From the NCBI RefSeq assembly GCF_000211415.1, contig NZ_GL890774.1, positions 503,748-567,747 on the forward strand: a stretch of DNA of 64,000 nt, in the 5' to 3' direction. Numbering within the stretch: position 1 is the first letter of the stretch; each line of letters opens with the position of its first letter. The stretch is from Enterobacter mori LMG 25706. GTDB taxonomy: Bacteria > Pseudomonadota > Gammaproteobacteria > Enterobacterales > Enterobacteriaceae. Below the pieces are notes generated by a model. The model was given only the letters and a program-made list of their open reading frames with translations. It searched no databases and was not told where the DNA came from. This document shows, in pieces, positions 1-7,426 of the stretch. The translations under genes and the position numbers were made by a program.

Positions 1-42
1 AGAGTCTCCTGGCGCCTTGCGTGCGAGGTGCCAGGAGACTCT
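1..42. repeat. Long perfect inverted repeat / hairpin
   Basis: AGAGTCTCCTGG (1-12) is repeated exactly inverted at 31-42. The inner bases continue the pairing with two G-T wobbles, leaving a four-base loop, so the first 42 bases form one near-continuous stem. It resembles the hairpins found in other gaps of this ICE module. What lies to its left cannot be seen. Confidence 0.7.
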
Positions 43-227
43 TCGGGGACGACGGTGTTCGATTCCGGTGCCCGCCGGTGAAACAACGGGTTCCTTTTGT
101 GCGCAGATGTGCGCCGAGCGATACCGGCCCCAGCCACGAAACGGGTCGGGTGCGATCGCTGACTCAGCGACAGGCTATGACGACGGCCCGGTCCCTGCGG
201 CAGCCCACAGGTGGTTTCCTTGTCTTT

Positions 228-252
228 CGCTGGAGGCGGTCAGCCTCCAGCG
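228..252. repeat. Perfect 10-bp hairpin ahead of methyltransferase relic
   Basis: CGCTGGAGGC (228-237) and GCCTCCAGCG (243-252) are exact inverted copies around the loop GGTCA. The stem is about 90 bases upstream of the start at 346 and is followed by a pyrimidine-rich stretch, not a clean T run, so an attenuator or processing site is more likely than a strong terminator. Confidence 0.65.
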
Positions 253-345
253 TCCCTGTTCCTCTCCTTCCTCAGCTTGCCCCCGCCGAACCTCAGATCG
301 CTCGATCATGGGAGTTTGCGCCCCAGCCAGAACAGGAAATGCGAC

Positions 346-1062
346 ATGAACCATCCCAACTTTCAGTACGGCAGCGTCTACAGCGACATTGAGGCCGTCA
401 GCCTGGCCGGGCAGCCGCTCGACTGCCATCCGGCCTGGTTTTCGGAAATCGAGCCGTTCCCGAACGCCGTGCTTGCCCATCACTACCCGGATGTTCCGAA
501 TCTGGGCGACATGACGGGTATCGCGGACCAGGTATTCGCCGGGACCGTAACCTCACCCGACATTCTTGTCGGCGCCACGTATTGCCAGGCTTTCAGCGTT
601 GCCGATGCGAGGAAAGGTCTCGCCGACCCGCGCGGCGCGATCACCCTGAAATATAAGGAGTTTGCAAATATCGTTGATGAAACCCGACAGCAGCTGCACC
701 AACCATCCGTCACCGTCCGCTTCGGAGGCGGCAACAGGCAAGGGCCGATAGATACAGCGGCTTGCCTGACCGCACGGGGACACAAGTGCGATTTCGAGGT
801 TGAAACCTTCGCTGCCCAGTCGGTCACCGGGCAATGGACGCACGCCCTGAACACCGCCAACGGCGGTAAAGGTAGCAGCGAGGACGGGACCGGTCGCGGC
901 GTGCCAATCGTCACGTATAAAGCGACTTTGCCGGGAATGCCTGTCGCCTTCTCCCAAACAGCCGCAACGAGGTTCGCCTTGAGGGCGGTGACGGGCAAAT
1001 CGCGGGCGCGCTGTCGATTGGTGGTGGTAACCGGAAGCTTGCGAACCCTCATTCTCGGCTGA
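346..1062 (+). pseudogene. Degenerate DNA cytosine-5 methyltransferase
   Basis: The N-terminal half resembles phage and ICE C5-cytosine methyltransferases: an early SDIEA segment, then EIEPFPNAVLAHHYPDVPNLGDMT in spirit (about residues 38-60), then a motif IV region reading TYCQAFSVADARKGLADPRG. The catalytic Cys remains but the normal PCQ proline is Tyr. After DPRG the reading frame jumps to a late region (CDFEVETFA, SVTGQWTHALNT, SEDGTGRG), so the stretch with the ENV motif is missing. Near base 957 a one-base loss in an A run shifts the frame; the expected GGDGQIAGALS continuation is readable in the next frame. It is almost certainly not a working enzyme. Start chosen at 346 with AGGAAA upstream. 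Confidence 0.75.
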
Positions 1063-1100
1063 CGTCGAGGCCACGCTTCGCCATAGTGCGGCCATGCGTT

Positions 1101-1201
1101 GCTGATCCCGATCAGCGCCATGCCAGCAGCCGGGTCTTCAGGCTGCGCCGTGGAACAACCACGTAGACCGATCCAGTCCGCTTCGCATCATTCTCGCGGA
1201 C
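1101..1201 (+). promoter_or_regulatory. Structured leader element, copy A
   Basis: Three stems: GCTGATC/GATCAGC (1101-1107 with 1110-1116), CAGCC/GGCTG (1127-1131 with 1141-1145) and GTCCGC/GCGGAC (1176-1181 with 1196-1201). The same stem order occurs at 5466-5572 with different but still paired bases, and the first two stems at 3227-3274. It lies about 150 bases upstream of the ATPase gene at 1352, with a further hairpin (1316-1331) before the ribosome site. It is probably a cis-acting RNA; its function is unknown. Confidence 0.6.
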
Positions 1202-1315
1202 GCACGCCACAGCCGGCGTCGATGCACCTCGTCCACGCGCGATCACGCTCTTCCAATTCATGCCCGGCGCCTACCGGCCAGCCGCGGTATGTCTTCGCTC
1301 TCGTGTTCATTCTTA

Positions 1316-1331
1316 GCGCCCATAACGGCGC
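1316..1331 (+). promoter_or_regulatory. Pre-RBS hairpin
   Basis: GCGCC (1316-1320) pairs with GGCGC (1327-1331) around CATAAC, directly before the AGGAGG site of the gene at 1352. It belongs to the series of gap hairpins in this module. Confidence 0.5.
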
Positions 1332-1351
1332 ATGACTGTCAGGAGGCCCCC

Positions 1352-2206
1352 ATGGGCACTATTCGTCTCAAAACGAACCAGCACCGTCTGATTTCCAATC
1401 TTAGACATGCCTTCAATCCTCAATCCATGCTCGGCGAGCTGCTGCAGAATGCACGGCGAGCCGGCGCGAAAAACGTCCACATCACCGTGGACAACGACAC
1501 GGTCACTGTCTGCGACGATGGTTCCGGCATCGCCGACCTGCAATCTCTGATTCACATCGCCGAATCCGGCTTGGACCCGGAGCTACAGGCGCGCGAGAAC
1601 GCCTTTGGTATGGGCGTGCTTTCAACCTTGTATTTTTCCAGGCGTCTGTCGGTGCATTCGGGCACGCAGGCGTTCAGCGCAAGCACCGCGACCATCATCC
1701 GCGGCGACGGCATTGAAGTCTACGCCGAAAAGCCTCGTATCGGCACGGAGATTCGTCTCGACGGAGTGCAATCTCCGACTGCCGGCGTCAGTCTGCCGGT
1801 TTGGGCGGAACAGCAGTTCAGGAGGTTGTGCGAAGCCTTTCCGGTGCCTGTCTTCCTCAATGGCATGGAACTGGCTCGACCACTGACCGATCCGTCATTG
1901 CCTTGGCGCGAAACGTCTGTCGGCCGGATTCTGCTCGACCTGGAGGCTTCATGCGTTCAGTGGCAGTGCTTCTTGCAGGGACTTCCCATCGGGCTTTCAC
2001 CCAGAGCGTCCAGACATCACGTAGTAGTGTTGCGCAACGACATGATCGCCCGACTTCCCGATCGGCAGCATCTTCTTAATGAAGCTGACGAGTGTGTTCG
2101 CATCCGGGACGCGATCAATCAGACCTACCGCCAGGCATTGACCGAAACCAGGGAGCGGTTGCCGGCCAGCGAGTTCATTGAGCACGTGCGACGTGAAGTC
2201 GCCTGA
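1352..2206 (+). CDS. GHKL-type ATP-binding protein (HATPase_c_3 family)
   Basis: The protein has the Bergerat/GHKL ATP-binding fold seen in Hsp90, MutL and histidine kinases. The N box is LGELLQNARRAGA (about residues 26-38), followed by DDGSGIADL (about 55-63) and FGMG (about 86-89). No kinase or transmembrane segments are visible. At 284 residues it is short for ICE relatives of this type, which often continue further, so the C-terminus may be lost. The group II intron fragment begins about 90 bases downstream. Start chosen at 1352 because AGGAGG sits just upstream. Partner and role are unknown; a chaperone-like or DNA-handling function in the ICE is inference. Confidence 0.75.
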   Translation: MGTIRLKTNQHRLISNLRHAFNPQSMLGELLQNARRAGAKNVHITVDNDTVTVCDDGSGIADLQSLIHIAESGLDPELQARENAFGMGVLSTLYFSRRLSVHSGTQAFSASTATIIRGDGIEVYAEKPRIGTEIRLDGVQSPTAGVSLPVWAEQQFRRLCEAFPVPVFLNGMELARPLTDPSLPWRETSVGRILLDLEASCVQWQCFLQGLPIGLSPRASRHHVVVLRNDMIARLPDRQHLLNEADECVRIRDAINQTYRQALTETRERLPASEFIEHVRREVA

Positions 2207-2296
2207 GTAATTGTTCCAACGGGGGCAACCCCGAAGAGGAACCTGATGTTCCGTCATCAGTAGCCTACCGGCACATGCAGGACTGGTAACGGTCTT

Positions 2297-3187
2297 GTGT
2301 GAAGCTGCCGGAACAATGAGTTGGGCCCTTTGGGGCCGCGCTGATGCCGTGAGGCTAAGCGTTACCTGCGAGCATCAATGCGGGTACGGCGCTAGGCTGG
2401 ATGGTATGACCAACGTAAGTGAACTGCTGATAAACACCGTTATGAACAACAAGCCAAAGATGCTGACAGGCTTGAACCAAAAGGTAAGCGGTCGGATACC
2501 TCATGTGCTCTTGGGGTACACGGACATTATGACCGCCGGTGGAAAGGCAGGGTCTAACCCATCTCGTTACTCATGCGAAACACGGTAAGCCCGTATCACT
2601 GCCCTTCGGGGCAGGCAAACCGTAAGGAATGCTGTTGGTGGTGCGGGTAGAGGAATGTGGAAAAAGCGAATGCCGTCCTGTAATGGGGCGGATAAGGATT
2701 GAGCCGCAAGGCAACATCATCCTGCGCGAAAGCGAGCAGAATTCCACTTGGTCTTTCTCTACGAGAAAACTTGTCCAACCTTCTATAAGAGGGAATTGCA
2801 GATGACTACGCAAGAAATTGCTTGCGCGGGTGCACCCTCACACGAATCGGTCACATGGCACAGCATCGATTGGGCCAGGTGCCACCGTGAAGTGCGAAGG
2901 CTCCAGGCGCGTATCGTAAAGGCGACACGGGAAGGAAGACATGGCAGGGTGAAAGCCCTGCAATGGATTCTGACCCACTCGTTCAGCGGCAAAGCTTTAG
3001 CCGTCAGACGAGTCACCGAGAACCAAGGCAAGAAGACACCGGGCGTGGATGGCATCACGTGGTCCACCCCGGAAGCCAAGTCTCAAGCCATGTTGTCACT
3101 CAAGCGGCGTGGGTATTACCCTCAACCGCTGAAGCGTGTCTACATTCCCAAAACAAACGGGAAGATGCGACCGTTGGGTAGGCGCTA
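2297..3187 (+). mobile_element. 5' fragment of a group II intron
   Basis: The fragment starts near a GTGTG consistent with the intron 5' consensus GUGYG. About 500 bases of structured non-coding sequence follow, then the N-terminus of a reverse transcriptase/maturase. Sequence identity to the intron stops abruptly inside the enzyme gene near 3187, and ICE sequence resumes, so the catalytic core and the 3' ribozyme domains are missing. The exact 5' edge is uncertain by a few bases. It cannot splice on its own. Confidence 0.7.
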
Positions 3188-3188
3188 A
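2802..3188 (+). pseudogene. ltrA: Group II intron reverse transcriptase/maturase, N-terminal fragment
   Basis: About 128 residues match the N-terminal region of group II intron maturases: a WHSIDWARCHREVRRLQARI-type segment (RT domain 0), then GKKTPGVDGITW, LKRRGYYPQPLKRVYIPK and GKMRPLG. Normally the next residues enter the first catalytic RT block; here the frame ends with RR and a stop created by the junction at 3187. The YADD catalytic motif is absent. Start chosen at 2802, where GAGGGAATTGCAG precedes the ATG. Confidence 0.8.
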
Positions 3189-3226
3189 CAATTTCCACCG
3201 TCATGGATCAACCTGACCACATGTTT

Positions 3227-3290
3227 GCTGGCGTTGCCGGCTGCATGCCCAGGCAGTCGAGACCTTCGAGACTGCGGTGCTTTATTGCAC
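3227..3290 (+). promoter_or_regulatory. Structured leader element, copy B
   Basis: Stem 1 is GCTGGC/GCCGGC (3227-3232 with 3236-3241, one wobble). Stem 2 is CAGTC/GACTG (3254-3258 with 3270-3274). Between them is the CATGCCCAGG linker also seen in copy C. A short GTGC/GCAC hairpin (3277-3290) takes the place of stem 3. It lies about 100 bases upstream of the gene at 3393. Confidence 0.5.
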
Positions 3291-3335
3291 TGGTTGGCCT
3301 GTTCTATCGGCGCATACCGCGCCACTCACTCAACC

Positions 3336-3357
3336 CACAAGGGACCCCTCCCTTGTG
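3336..3357 (+). promoter_or_regulatory. Pre-RBS hairpin
   Basis: CACAAGGGA (3336-3344) and TCCCTTGTG (3349-3357) pair perfectly around CCCC, 24 bases before the AAGGAG of the next gene. Confidence 0.65.
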
Positions 3358-3392
3358 GCGGGAATCCCTTGCTTTTCCTCAAGGAGATCCCA

Positions 3393-4205
3393 ATGGACCG
3401 TTCCCTCATCAAGTCCCTGATGCCTACGCTGGTCGCAGGTCACGTGCCTCGTAACGCACGAGGCTTCAAGTATCGCGTATTCGATGATCAGCCGCAGATA
3501 TCTGCATTCGGCTTCGCCATTGATCCCGATGCCTTCGACGGCCAAGTGGTCGCGGCCAGTGACGATGCCATCGTCGTCAAGGTCAAGCCCACCGAGTTCG
3601 CGGTGCTCGACCGCCATCTGGTGTCCTCTGTCCCGAACGAAGGGGCCAGGGTGCATGTTCAACCCTACGCACGGCGCCGGTTCGACGGCCTGCGCGCGGA
3701 CACCGCGGAAGAACGCACCGAGATGACGTCTGACGGCATTCCCTACACGGTCAAGACGCACGTCCTGGGCTCCGCGCCGGCCAAGCTGCCCATCCCCGAG
3801 CCACAGTGCCTGGAACTGGGCCAGCTCATCCAGCAGTTGGAAGAAATGCCGGCGCCCGATGGTTTCCGGCGTATCACCCACATGCTGGTCGATGCCGGTG
3901 CCCGTGACTTCACCTGGGTCGATCCGAAGCCGTCCAGCATCATCAAGACGCCTCCGGCAATCAGCTTCGCGGTTTCGACCGGAAAGTTTGAGGGCCGGGT
4001 GACGATCCTCTATGACCGCGCAGGCGACACCTACGTGGTGGAGCTACATCGCGACGGCGAATTGGTCGTTCGGCACGACGAGGTGTATTTCGACATGCTC
4101 GGCGAAGTGCTGGAGCGGCTCATCGACGACGGGCGCTGGCGCCTGATCGACGTGAGCGTGATCGACGCCAAGCCCGCCCGGCGACGCCAGGCGGTGCTTG
4201 CGTGA
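3393..4205 (+). CDS. Conserved ICE protein of unknown function
   Basis: A soluble protein of 270 residues without signal peptide or membrane segment. No catalytic motif is recognisable; the middle is a basic Arg-rich stretch (YARRRFDGLR) and the C-terminal half looks like an alpha/beta domain. It stands in the ICE accessory module between a structured leader (3227-3290) and a damaged small gene that overlaps its stop. The start at 3393 follows AAGGAGATCCC, the ribosome site style used throughout this module. Similar proteins are typical passengers of PFGI-1 class ICEs; no function can be assigned. Confidence 0.75.
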   Translation: MDRSLIKSLMPTLVAGHVPRNARGFKYRVFDDQPQISAFGFAIDPDAFDGQVVAASDDAIVVKVKPTEFAVLDRHLVSSVPNEGARVHVQPYARRRFDGLRADTAEERTEMTSDGIPYTVKTHVLGSAPAKLPIPEPQCLELGQLIQQLEEMPAPDGFRRITHMLVDAGARDFTWVDPKPSSIIKTPPAISFAVSTGKFEGRVTILYDRAGDTYVVELHRDGELVVRHDEVYFDMLGEVLERLIDDGRWRLIDVSVIDAKPARRRQAVLA

Positions 4206-4420
4206 CTTTCACGGCCAGCGACTCCTGGGTGGTGTATTCGCCCAACGAGTCGGCCGTCAGCGACAGTGCTGGCTTCTGGTCCAACAAGTTCGGCTGGGTC
4301 CCCCTCGACTAGGCGACGTGTTTCCCGACCGATGAGGCCCGTGACGCGGTTCTGCCGATATCGGTCGGCCACGACGCGCGGCTCGTTCCCTGGCTTGAGG
4401 CTCAACAGTTCTACGGCTGA
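4202..4420 (+). pseudogene. Small ICE gene interrupted by an in-frame amber codon
   Basis: Reading from GTG at 4202, which overlaps the previous stop, gives 36 codons ending in SNKFGWVPLD, then TAG at 4310-4312. The frame then stays open for another 35 codons (FPTDEARD ... WLEAQQFYG) to TGA at 4420. The two halves read as one compact acidic protein of about 72 residues of a type common in ICEs and plasmids (SWVVYSPNES near the start). A CAG to TAG change would explain the break. It could also be expressed in a suppressor host, or only the first half may be made. Confidence 0.6.
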
Positions 4421-4467
4421 CCTCAAGACCTCCAGTCCTTCCATCAACCGGTCATGTACCGCAGCGA

Positions 4468-4497
4468 CTCCCCATCCAGAAGGTTGGGGAGCCTTCT
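4468..4497 (+). promoter_or_regulatory. Two mutually exclusive hairpins before DUF3085 gene
   Basis: CTCCCCA (4468-4474) can pair with TGGGGAG (4485-4491), or AGAAGG (4478-4483) can pair with CCTTCT (4492-4497). The two stems share bases and cannot form together. They end about 14 bases before the AGGAG site. This looks like a switchable leader; a conserved RNA named after DUF3085 has been reported, and whether this is that motif needs a covariance search. Confidence 0.5.
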
Positions 4498-4522
4498 CTA
4501 TTCCACACAGGAGATCCCGTCC

Positions 4523-4888
4523 ATGTCACTACGTTTCAAAGGTGCCGACCTGCGCCCCGTGCTCGCCGAGGCCGAGGCGAACAAATGCCGCGTCGTCCTG
4601 GTAAAGGACCACGGCGTCTACTTCCTTGCCGAGCGAGGTGAGGGAACGCCAGAGGGGCGTCAGAAGCTGCTGGCCTACGCCATCGGCTGCAACCCTGACA
4701 TCGACCCGTTCGATAATTGGTGGGAACGCGCCCGAATCGAGTTGGGTGGCGATGATTTCGCAGAGCATTTCGAACTGCGGGACAGCGTGTTCGCACGCAT
4801 CCTGAACAGCGAGGACGATCTCGAACTCTCCGCCACGCCGACACAACTGTTCCTGCAAGTCGTTTCACCCACCCAGGGCGACGACTGA
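4523..4888 (+). CDS. DUF3085 family protein
   Basis: A 121-residue protein recognised as DUF3085 from LRFKGADLRPVLAEAEANKCRVVLVKDHGVYFLAE-type features near the N-terminus and an acidic C-terminus. Such genes are frequent in conjugative elements of Proteobacteria; their biochemical role is not known. The start at 4523 follows AGGAGATCCCGTCC. A pair of alternative hairpins sits just upstream, suggesting RNA-level control. No signal peptide or membrane helix. Confidence 0.8.
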   Translation: MSLRFKGADLRPVLAEAEANKCRVVLVKDHGVYFLAERGEGTPEGRQKLLAYAIGCNPDIDPFDNWWERARIELGGDDFAEHFELRDSVFARILNSEDDLELSATPTQLFLQVVSPTQGDD

Positions 4889-4936
4889 ACGACGAACCGG
4901 TCGCTCTGTACGCAGCAGCGACGTTTCATTCACCCG

Positions 4937-4969
4937 CCGGGGTCCTGTCCCTGCGTGGGAGGACTCCGG
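4937..4969 (+). promoter_or_regulatory. Pre-RBS hairpin
   Basis: An interrupted stem brings CCGG (4937) together with CCGG (4966), GTCC with GGAC and CCC with GGG, and is followed by TTTCTTTC. It lies directly before the TGGAGA site of the gene at 4992. Confidence 0.5.
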
Positions 4970-4991
4970 TTTCTTTCTGGAGATATTCATC

Positions 4992-5333
4992 ATGCCAGCA
5001 ATCACCAGCAGCACATCCTCACAGCCTATCAGCGATACCGGCATCTCGTTTGATGAAACCGCCTGGCGAGCTGTCTGCGAGAAGGTCGCCGTACAAGCCA
5101 GCAACAGCTGCGGACTGTCTCACGACTATTACGTCGAACGCTTCAGTTCGGAGATTGAACGACACGTAGATCGACTGCCCGAAAGCCAACGGACACAAGC
5201 TCTGCAGATCGCGCAGGACTGGGATTACGCAACACCTGCCGAGAGGCAGGAAACCGACGACTGGAATGCCGAGAACGGCTACTGCACACACGGAATCGAG
5301 CTGGGATGTTGCCCGGCAGGTTGCGGTTCATGA
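4992..5333 (+). CDS. Small ICE protein with Cys-rich C-terminus
   Basis: 113 residues, soluble, unknown function. The C-terminus reads YCTHGIELGCCPAGCGS with four Cys and one His in 17 residues, which could bind a metal (inference). It is transcribed with the surrounding ICE accessory genes and ends just before a strong terminator at 5355. Start at 4992 follows TGGAGATATTCATC. Confidence 0.7.
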   Translation: MPAITSSTSSQPISDTGISFDETAWRAVCEKVAVQASNSCGLSHDYYVERFSSEIERHVDRLPESQRTQALQIAQDWDYATPAERQETDDWNAENGYCTHGIELGCCPAGCGS

Positions 5334-5354
5334 CACTACACTGATCCAGCGAAT

Positions 5355-5376
5355 CCCCCTGATGGGGGCTTTTTTT
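5355..5376 (+). terminator. Rho-independent terminator
   Basis: CCCCC (5355-5359), loop TGAT, GGGGG (5364-5368), then C and seven T. It lies 22 bases after the stop of the preceding gene and ends the first ICE transcription block. Confidence 0.8.
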
Positions 5377-5465
5377 CGTGCGGCGAACGAACAATAGGGC
5401 TGCGAACCAGTACCGATTCCGGATAGCCGGCTGGCGCAGTGGATGCCACGCTACCGCCATGTTGC

Positions 5466-5572
5466 GCTGACCCCGGTCAGCAACATGCCCAGGTAGCCAT
5501 TGGTCTTCAAGGCTACGGCGCGGTTCCGTCCGCGTGATCACACCAGTTCGCACTCGGCATCCCAGCGCGAAC
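5466..5572 (+). promoter_or_regulatory. Structured leader element, copy C
   Basis: Stem 1 GCTGACC/GGTCAGC (5466-5472 with 5475-5481), stem 2 TAGCC/GGCTA (5494-5498 with 5511-5515), stem 3 GTTCGC/GCGAAC (5546-5551 with 5567-5572). Compared with copy A, paired positions change together (GTCCGC/GCGGAC to GTTCGC/GCGAAC; CAGCC/GGCTG to TAGCC/GGCTA). It lies 140 bases upstream of the DUF3577 gene. Confidence 0.6.
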
Positions 5573-5647
5573 GACCGTCGAGCAATCGGTGGTGATGCCA
5601 ACCTGGTTGTTGCCAGATCTCACGATCCATCAACCCGCGCGGGGGTT

Positions 5648-5676
5648 ACACACCTCCCGTACGGGGGTCGGTGTGT
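5648..5676 (+). promoter_or_regulatory. Pre-RBS hairpin
   Basis: ACACACC (5648-5654) pairs with GGTGTGT (5670-5676) and encloses the palindrome CCCGTACGGG. It stands 25 bases before the TGGAG site of the gene at 5712. Confidence 0.6.
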
Positions 5677-5711
5677 CTCCGCATTCTTGTCCTCAAGTCT
5701 GGAGATTCACC

Positions 5712-6260
5712 ATGACCACTTCTACCGAAAAGTCCTTTTTCGACCTGCACATCACTGGCCTCGGCTATCTCAATCGCATCCGCGAAGTGAAGCCGAAGAA
5801 AGGTGAGCCGTTCCTGGCCTGCGATATCGCAGCGCTCAATGGTCCGAGCGACGATGTCTCGTACGTGCGTTTTGATACGCGCGTTTCGGGCACCGATGCC
5901 CAGCACCTGATCCGTCGCTGCATCGATGCCGTCGAGGCAGAGAAGAAAGTGATGATCGGGTTCCGCCTGGGCGACCTGTGGACCGACACCTTCACCTATT
6001 CCAAGGGGAAACGCGCCGGTGAACAGGGTGTCAGCCTGAAGGCCCGCCTGCTGTTCGTCAGCTGGATCAAGGTCGATGGCGTCCTGAAGTACAAGGCCGA
6101 ACCCAAGCCAGACGAGTCCGAACAGGATGCTGCGGAACAATCCGCTGCATCTGCTCCCGCTCCGCAGGAAAAGCCGGTTCCGGAAGTATCCGAGCCGATC
6201 GCCGAACCTGCTGACGAAGCCGCTGACGCGCAAGCACCGGCACTGGCCGAGTCGTTCTGA
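5712..6260 (+). CDS. STY4534 family ICE replication protein (DUF3577)
   Basis: 182 residues. The first 125 form the DUF3577 domain (SFFDLHITGLGYLNRIREV at the start, FRLGDLWTDTFTY about residues 80-92, LKARLLFVSWIKVDG about 105-119), an OB-fold-like region with single-strand binding character in related proteins. The tail from about 130 is an acidic Pro/Ala/Glu-rich linker, like the tail of SSB proteins. It is a marker gene for this ICE class and is thought to act in ICE replication or maintenance. Start at 5712 follows TGGAGATTCACC. Confidence 0.9.
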   Translation: MTTSTEKSFFDLHITGLGYLNRIREVKPKKGEPFLACDIAALNGPSDDVSYVRFDTRVSGTDAQHLIRRCIDAVEAEKKVMIGFRLGDLWTDTFTYSKGKRAGEQGVSLKARLLFVSWIKVDGVLKYKAEPKPDESEQDAAEQSAASAPAPQEKPVPEVSEPIAEPADEAADAQAPALAESF

Positions 6261-6264
6261 TCCG

Positions 6265-6288
6265 CAAGGCCCCCTCACAGGGGCCTTG
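6265..6288 (+). promoter_or_regulatory. Intergenic hairpin, terminator-like
   Basis: CAAGGCCCC (6265-6273) and GGGGCCTTG (6280-6288) pair perfectly, followed by TTCTTTTC. It sits between the DUF3577 and DUF3275 genes and may attenuate read-through. Confidence 0.7.
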
Positions 6289-6316
6289 TTCTTTTCATCA
6301 TCACCAGGAGCACTCC

Positions 6317-6928
6317 ATGATTACCCTCCCGGGCCAGTTGGCTATCAAGACCATCCACGGCAGGAATGGCGACTTCAATGTCGGCCGCCTTTCGACCAGC
6401 ATTGGTGAGTTCGTCATCAAGAATGCCGAGCTGGACCAGTATGACGAAGGCAAATACGACGGTGATTTCGTCATCACCGAAATCAGACCCTCCACCTACA
6501 ACACCAGTGGGCGGATGGTCATCGAAATCCGCGCCCACCTGGGCGGGATGACCCTCTCGAACATCGATCGACTGAGCAAGGATGAAGCCCAGCGGCTGAG
6601 TCCGCAGGAGGTCGATCCCATTGATGAGGAAACGCAGGCACCTGCGGCCGCGGCCAGGCCTCCAGCCAGGACGAAGGCCCGCAGCACGCGCGATCCACTG
6701 GTCGCCACCACGCCGTTCGGCCGCGAACCAGCGGCTGCATCATCCTCCAACGCCTCGGCCGAGGAAGACGATGTCGCACTGTTCGGCATGCTCTGGCCGT
6801 TGAGCGAAACCGTGAAACTCGACGCAACCGTCGACCGCCGCGTCCTGCGTCAGCAGCGCGACCGGCTCGATGCGATGGGCTATCGGTTTGAACCGCTCTC
6901 CCAGGACTGGCACCTCGCCAGCACCTGA
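6317..6928 (+). CDS. DUF3275 family ICE protein
   Basis: 203 residues. The N-terminal domain (about 1-85) with LPGQLAIKTIHGRNGDFNVGRL and KYDGDFVI matches DUF3275, often found right after the STY4534 gene in these ICEs. A low-complexity Ala/Pro linker (about 105-150) leads to a short C-terminal domain with DVALFGMLWPL and QRDRLDAMGYRF. No enzyme motif. Co-occurrence with the DUF3577 gene suggests a shared replication or maintenance role (inference). Confidence 0.85.
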   Translation: MITLPGQLAIKTIHGRNGDFNVGRLSTSIGEFVIKNAELDQYDEGKYDGDFVITEIRPSTYNTSGRMVIEIRAHLGGMTLSNIDRLSKDEAQRLSPQEVDPIDEETQAPAAAARPPARTKARSTRDPLVATTPFGREPAAASSSNASAEEDDVALFGMLWPLSETVKLDATVDRRVLRQQRDRLDAMGYRFEPLSQDWHLAST

Positions 6929-6945
6929 TCGACCTTGATCCATCA

Positions 6946-6970
6946 CCCATCGGGGCGCTTCCCCGATGGG
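6946..6970 (+). promoter_or_regulatory. Pre-RBS hairpin
   Basis: CCCATCGGGG (6946-6955) and CCCCGATGGG (6961-6970) pair perfectly over ten bases with the loop CGCTT. Confidence 0.7.
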
Positions 6971-7005
6971 CAAGCTTCCGATGATTTCAAACGAGGAGCT
7001 TCATC

Positions 7006-7347
7006 ATGAGTCGGCACTGCTTCGACACGTCCCACAAGGGATTTCCCATCATCGTTGTGCTCGGCTGGGATCGGCCGATGCAATATTTTTTCCTGACCAT
7101 CGAAAAGCCTGCAGAGCTGATCGATGATGCCATGCAGGTCGAGGATGACCGCTTCCTGTACAGCAATATGCACGAGACCGACCCTTTCGGTCATGACCTG
7201 GACTACTACCGCGAGGTCTTGCGGCATTTTCAGATCATCGTGCCGGAGAGCCTGTTCAGAGAGGTCCTGTCCGACGCCGAGAGGAATGTCGGCAACCGCT
7301 TCGTCAGGCATCAGGCAGACGGTTCATTCACCGAACTGGGGCGCTGA
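7006..7347 (+). CDS. ICE hypothetical protein
   Basis: 113 residues, soluble, rich in Asp, His and aromatic residues. No family with a known function recognised. It lies in the same run of accessory genes and starts after GAGGAGCTTCATC. The repeated gene/hairpin/gene layout supports it as a real gene. Confidence 0.65.
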   Translation: MSRHCFDTSHKGFPIIVVLGWDRPMQYFFLTIEKPAELIDDAMQVEDDRFLYSNMHETDPFGHDLDYYREVLRHFQIIVPESLFREVLSDAERNVGNRFVRHQADGSFTELGR

Positions 7348-7365
7348 AAAGCCCACGTTCTTTTA

Positions 7366-7390
7366 TCCCCGACGGGCGTCTTTCCCGCCG
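7366..7390 (+). promoter_or_regulatory. Pre-RBS hairpin with one mismatch
   Basis: CCCGACGGG and CCCGCCGGG flank the T-rich loop and can pair except at the centre base. It precedes the AGGAGA of the gene at 7427. Confidence 0.45.
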
Positions 7391-7426
7391 GGAAGGTCCC
7401 CGTTAATTTCTTCAGGAGACCTTCTC

